Assembly (NCBI GenBank): GCA_964203275.1
Contig: CAXNMF010000001.1
Location: 561,305 to 625,304 of the forward strand
Origin: Ga0077527 sp945862135
GTDB taxonomy: Bacteria; Pseudomonadota; Gammaproteobacteria; Burkholderiales; SG8-41
DNA: 64,000 nt
Direction: 5' to 3'
A program made the position numbers and the translations under genes. Every line of letters begins with the position of its first letter. Within the stretch, counting starts at the first letter, position 1. Below are positions 63,998 to 64,000 of this stretch, one piece after another. The notes beneath the pieces were generated by a model that saw nothing but the letters and a program-made list of their open reading frames with translations, was not told where the DNA came from and searched no databases.

Positions 63998-64000
63998 CAC
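63990..64000 (+). CDS. bioC: Start of the next gene, probably bioC (partial)
   Basis: ATG at 63990 overlaps the end of bioH by eight bases and opens MSD before the window ends. By position in a bioB-bioF-bioH row the malonyl-ACP methyltransferase gene bioC is expected, but only three complete codons are visible, so the identity is inferred from order alone. Confidence 0.4.

Overview
The window looks like a chromosomal segment of a GC-rich betaproteobacterium (order not resolved). The evidence is two Bug-family solute-binding proteins, a lipoyl-domain-bearing dihydrolipoamide dehydrogenase, a BPSS1780-type membrane protein, DUF2782, and gene orders that I recall as typical of the class: leuS-lptE-holA-proA, DUF2782-thrB-BPSS1780 next to polA and uvrD, dacC-dat-ybeD-lipB-lipA, argB-HAD phosphatase-slmA, and rhodanese-grxC-secB-gpsA. 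I see no rRNA, tRNA, CRISPR array or intact mobile element. No gene-free stretch exceeds about 230 bp.

Layout. 1-4739 (mostly minus): the edge of an unidentified gene, a Bug protein, a broken ABM-domain membrane gene, lpdA and proA. 4740-6033 is a small AT-richer islet (lipoprotein, 23-codon ORF, remnant of a RAYT-like transposase) lying between proA and holA. 6030-10261 is holA, lptE and leuS; leuS carries two single-base insertions. uvrD diverges from leuS. 12603-14763 holds BPSS1780, thrB, a coupled 24-residue ORF and DUF2782, and polA diverges from these. 17632-20937 is an unusual unit of methyltransferase, adenylate-forming ligase and Bug protein. 20965-27487 holds DUF4197, a TlpA-like protein and the lipoate/peptidoglycan operon lipA, lipB, ybeD, dat, dacC, which is interrupted by two plus-strand genes. 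27575-28906 holds a zinc-type anti-sigma protein, an ECF sigma factor and hsp20 with a sigma-32-type promoter. 29061-31572 is argB (one single-base insertion), a HAD phosphatase, slmA and a small unknown gene. 31598-36657 is moeB, ctpA, envC and gpmI on the minus strand. 36741-41563 is an ArsR regulator, an O-antigen/pilin-glycan ligase, rhodanese, grxC, secB, an SH3 protein and gpsA; trmL converges.

42191-60259 is a complete MSH-type (mannose-sensitive haemagglutinin) type IV pilus locus: the motor ATPase MshE, the platform protein MshG, seven prepilin-like proteins, a giant MshQ-like adhesin with an internal duplication, and the assembly apparatus MshI/PilN-like/J/K/L/M/N. The two halves are in the opposite order to the Vibrio cholerae cluster as I recall it. 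60266-64000 holds comF and the start of a biotin operon bioB-bioF-bioH-bioC.

The strongest leads are the MSH locus with its permuted order and duplicated MshQ, the methyltransferase/ligase/Bug unit, the islet between holA and proA, the short ORF coupled to thrB, and three single-base insertions in housekeeping genes, which are most simply read as sequence errors. I did not find a clearly new defence or mobile system.
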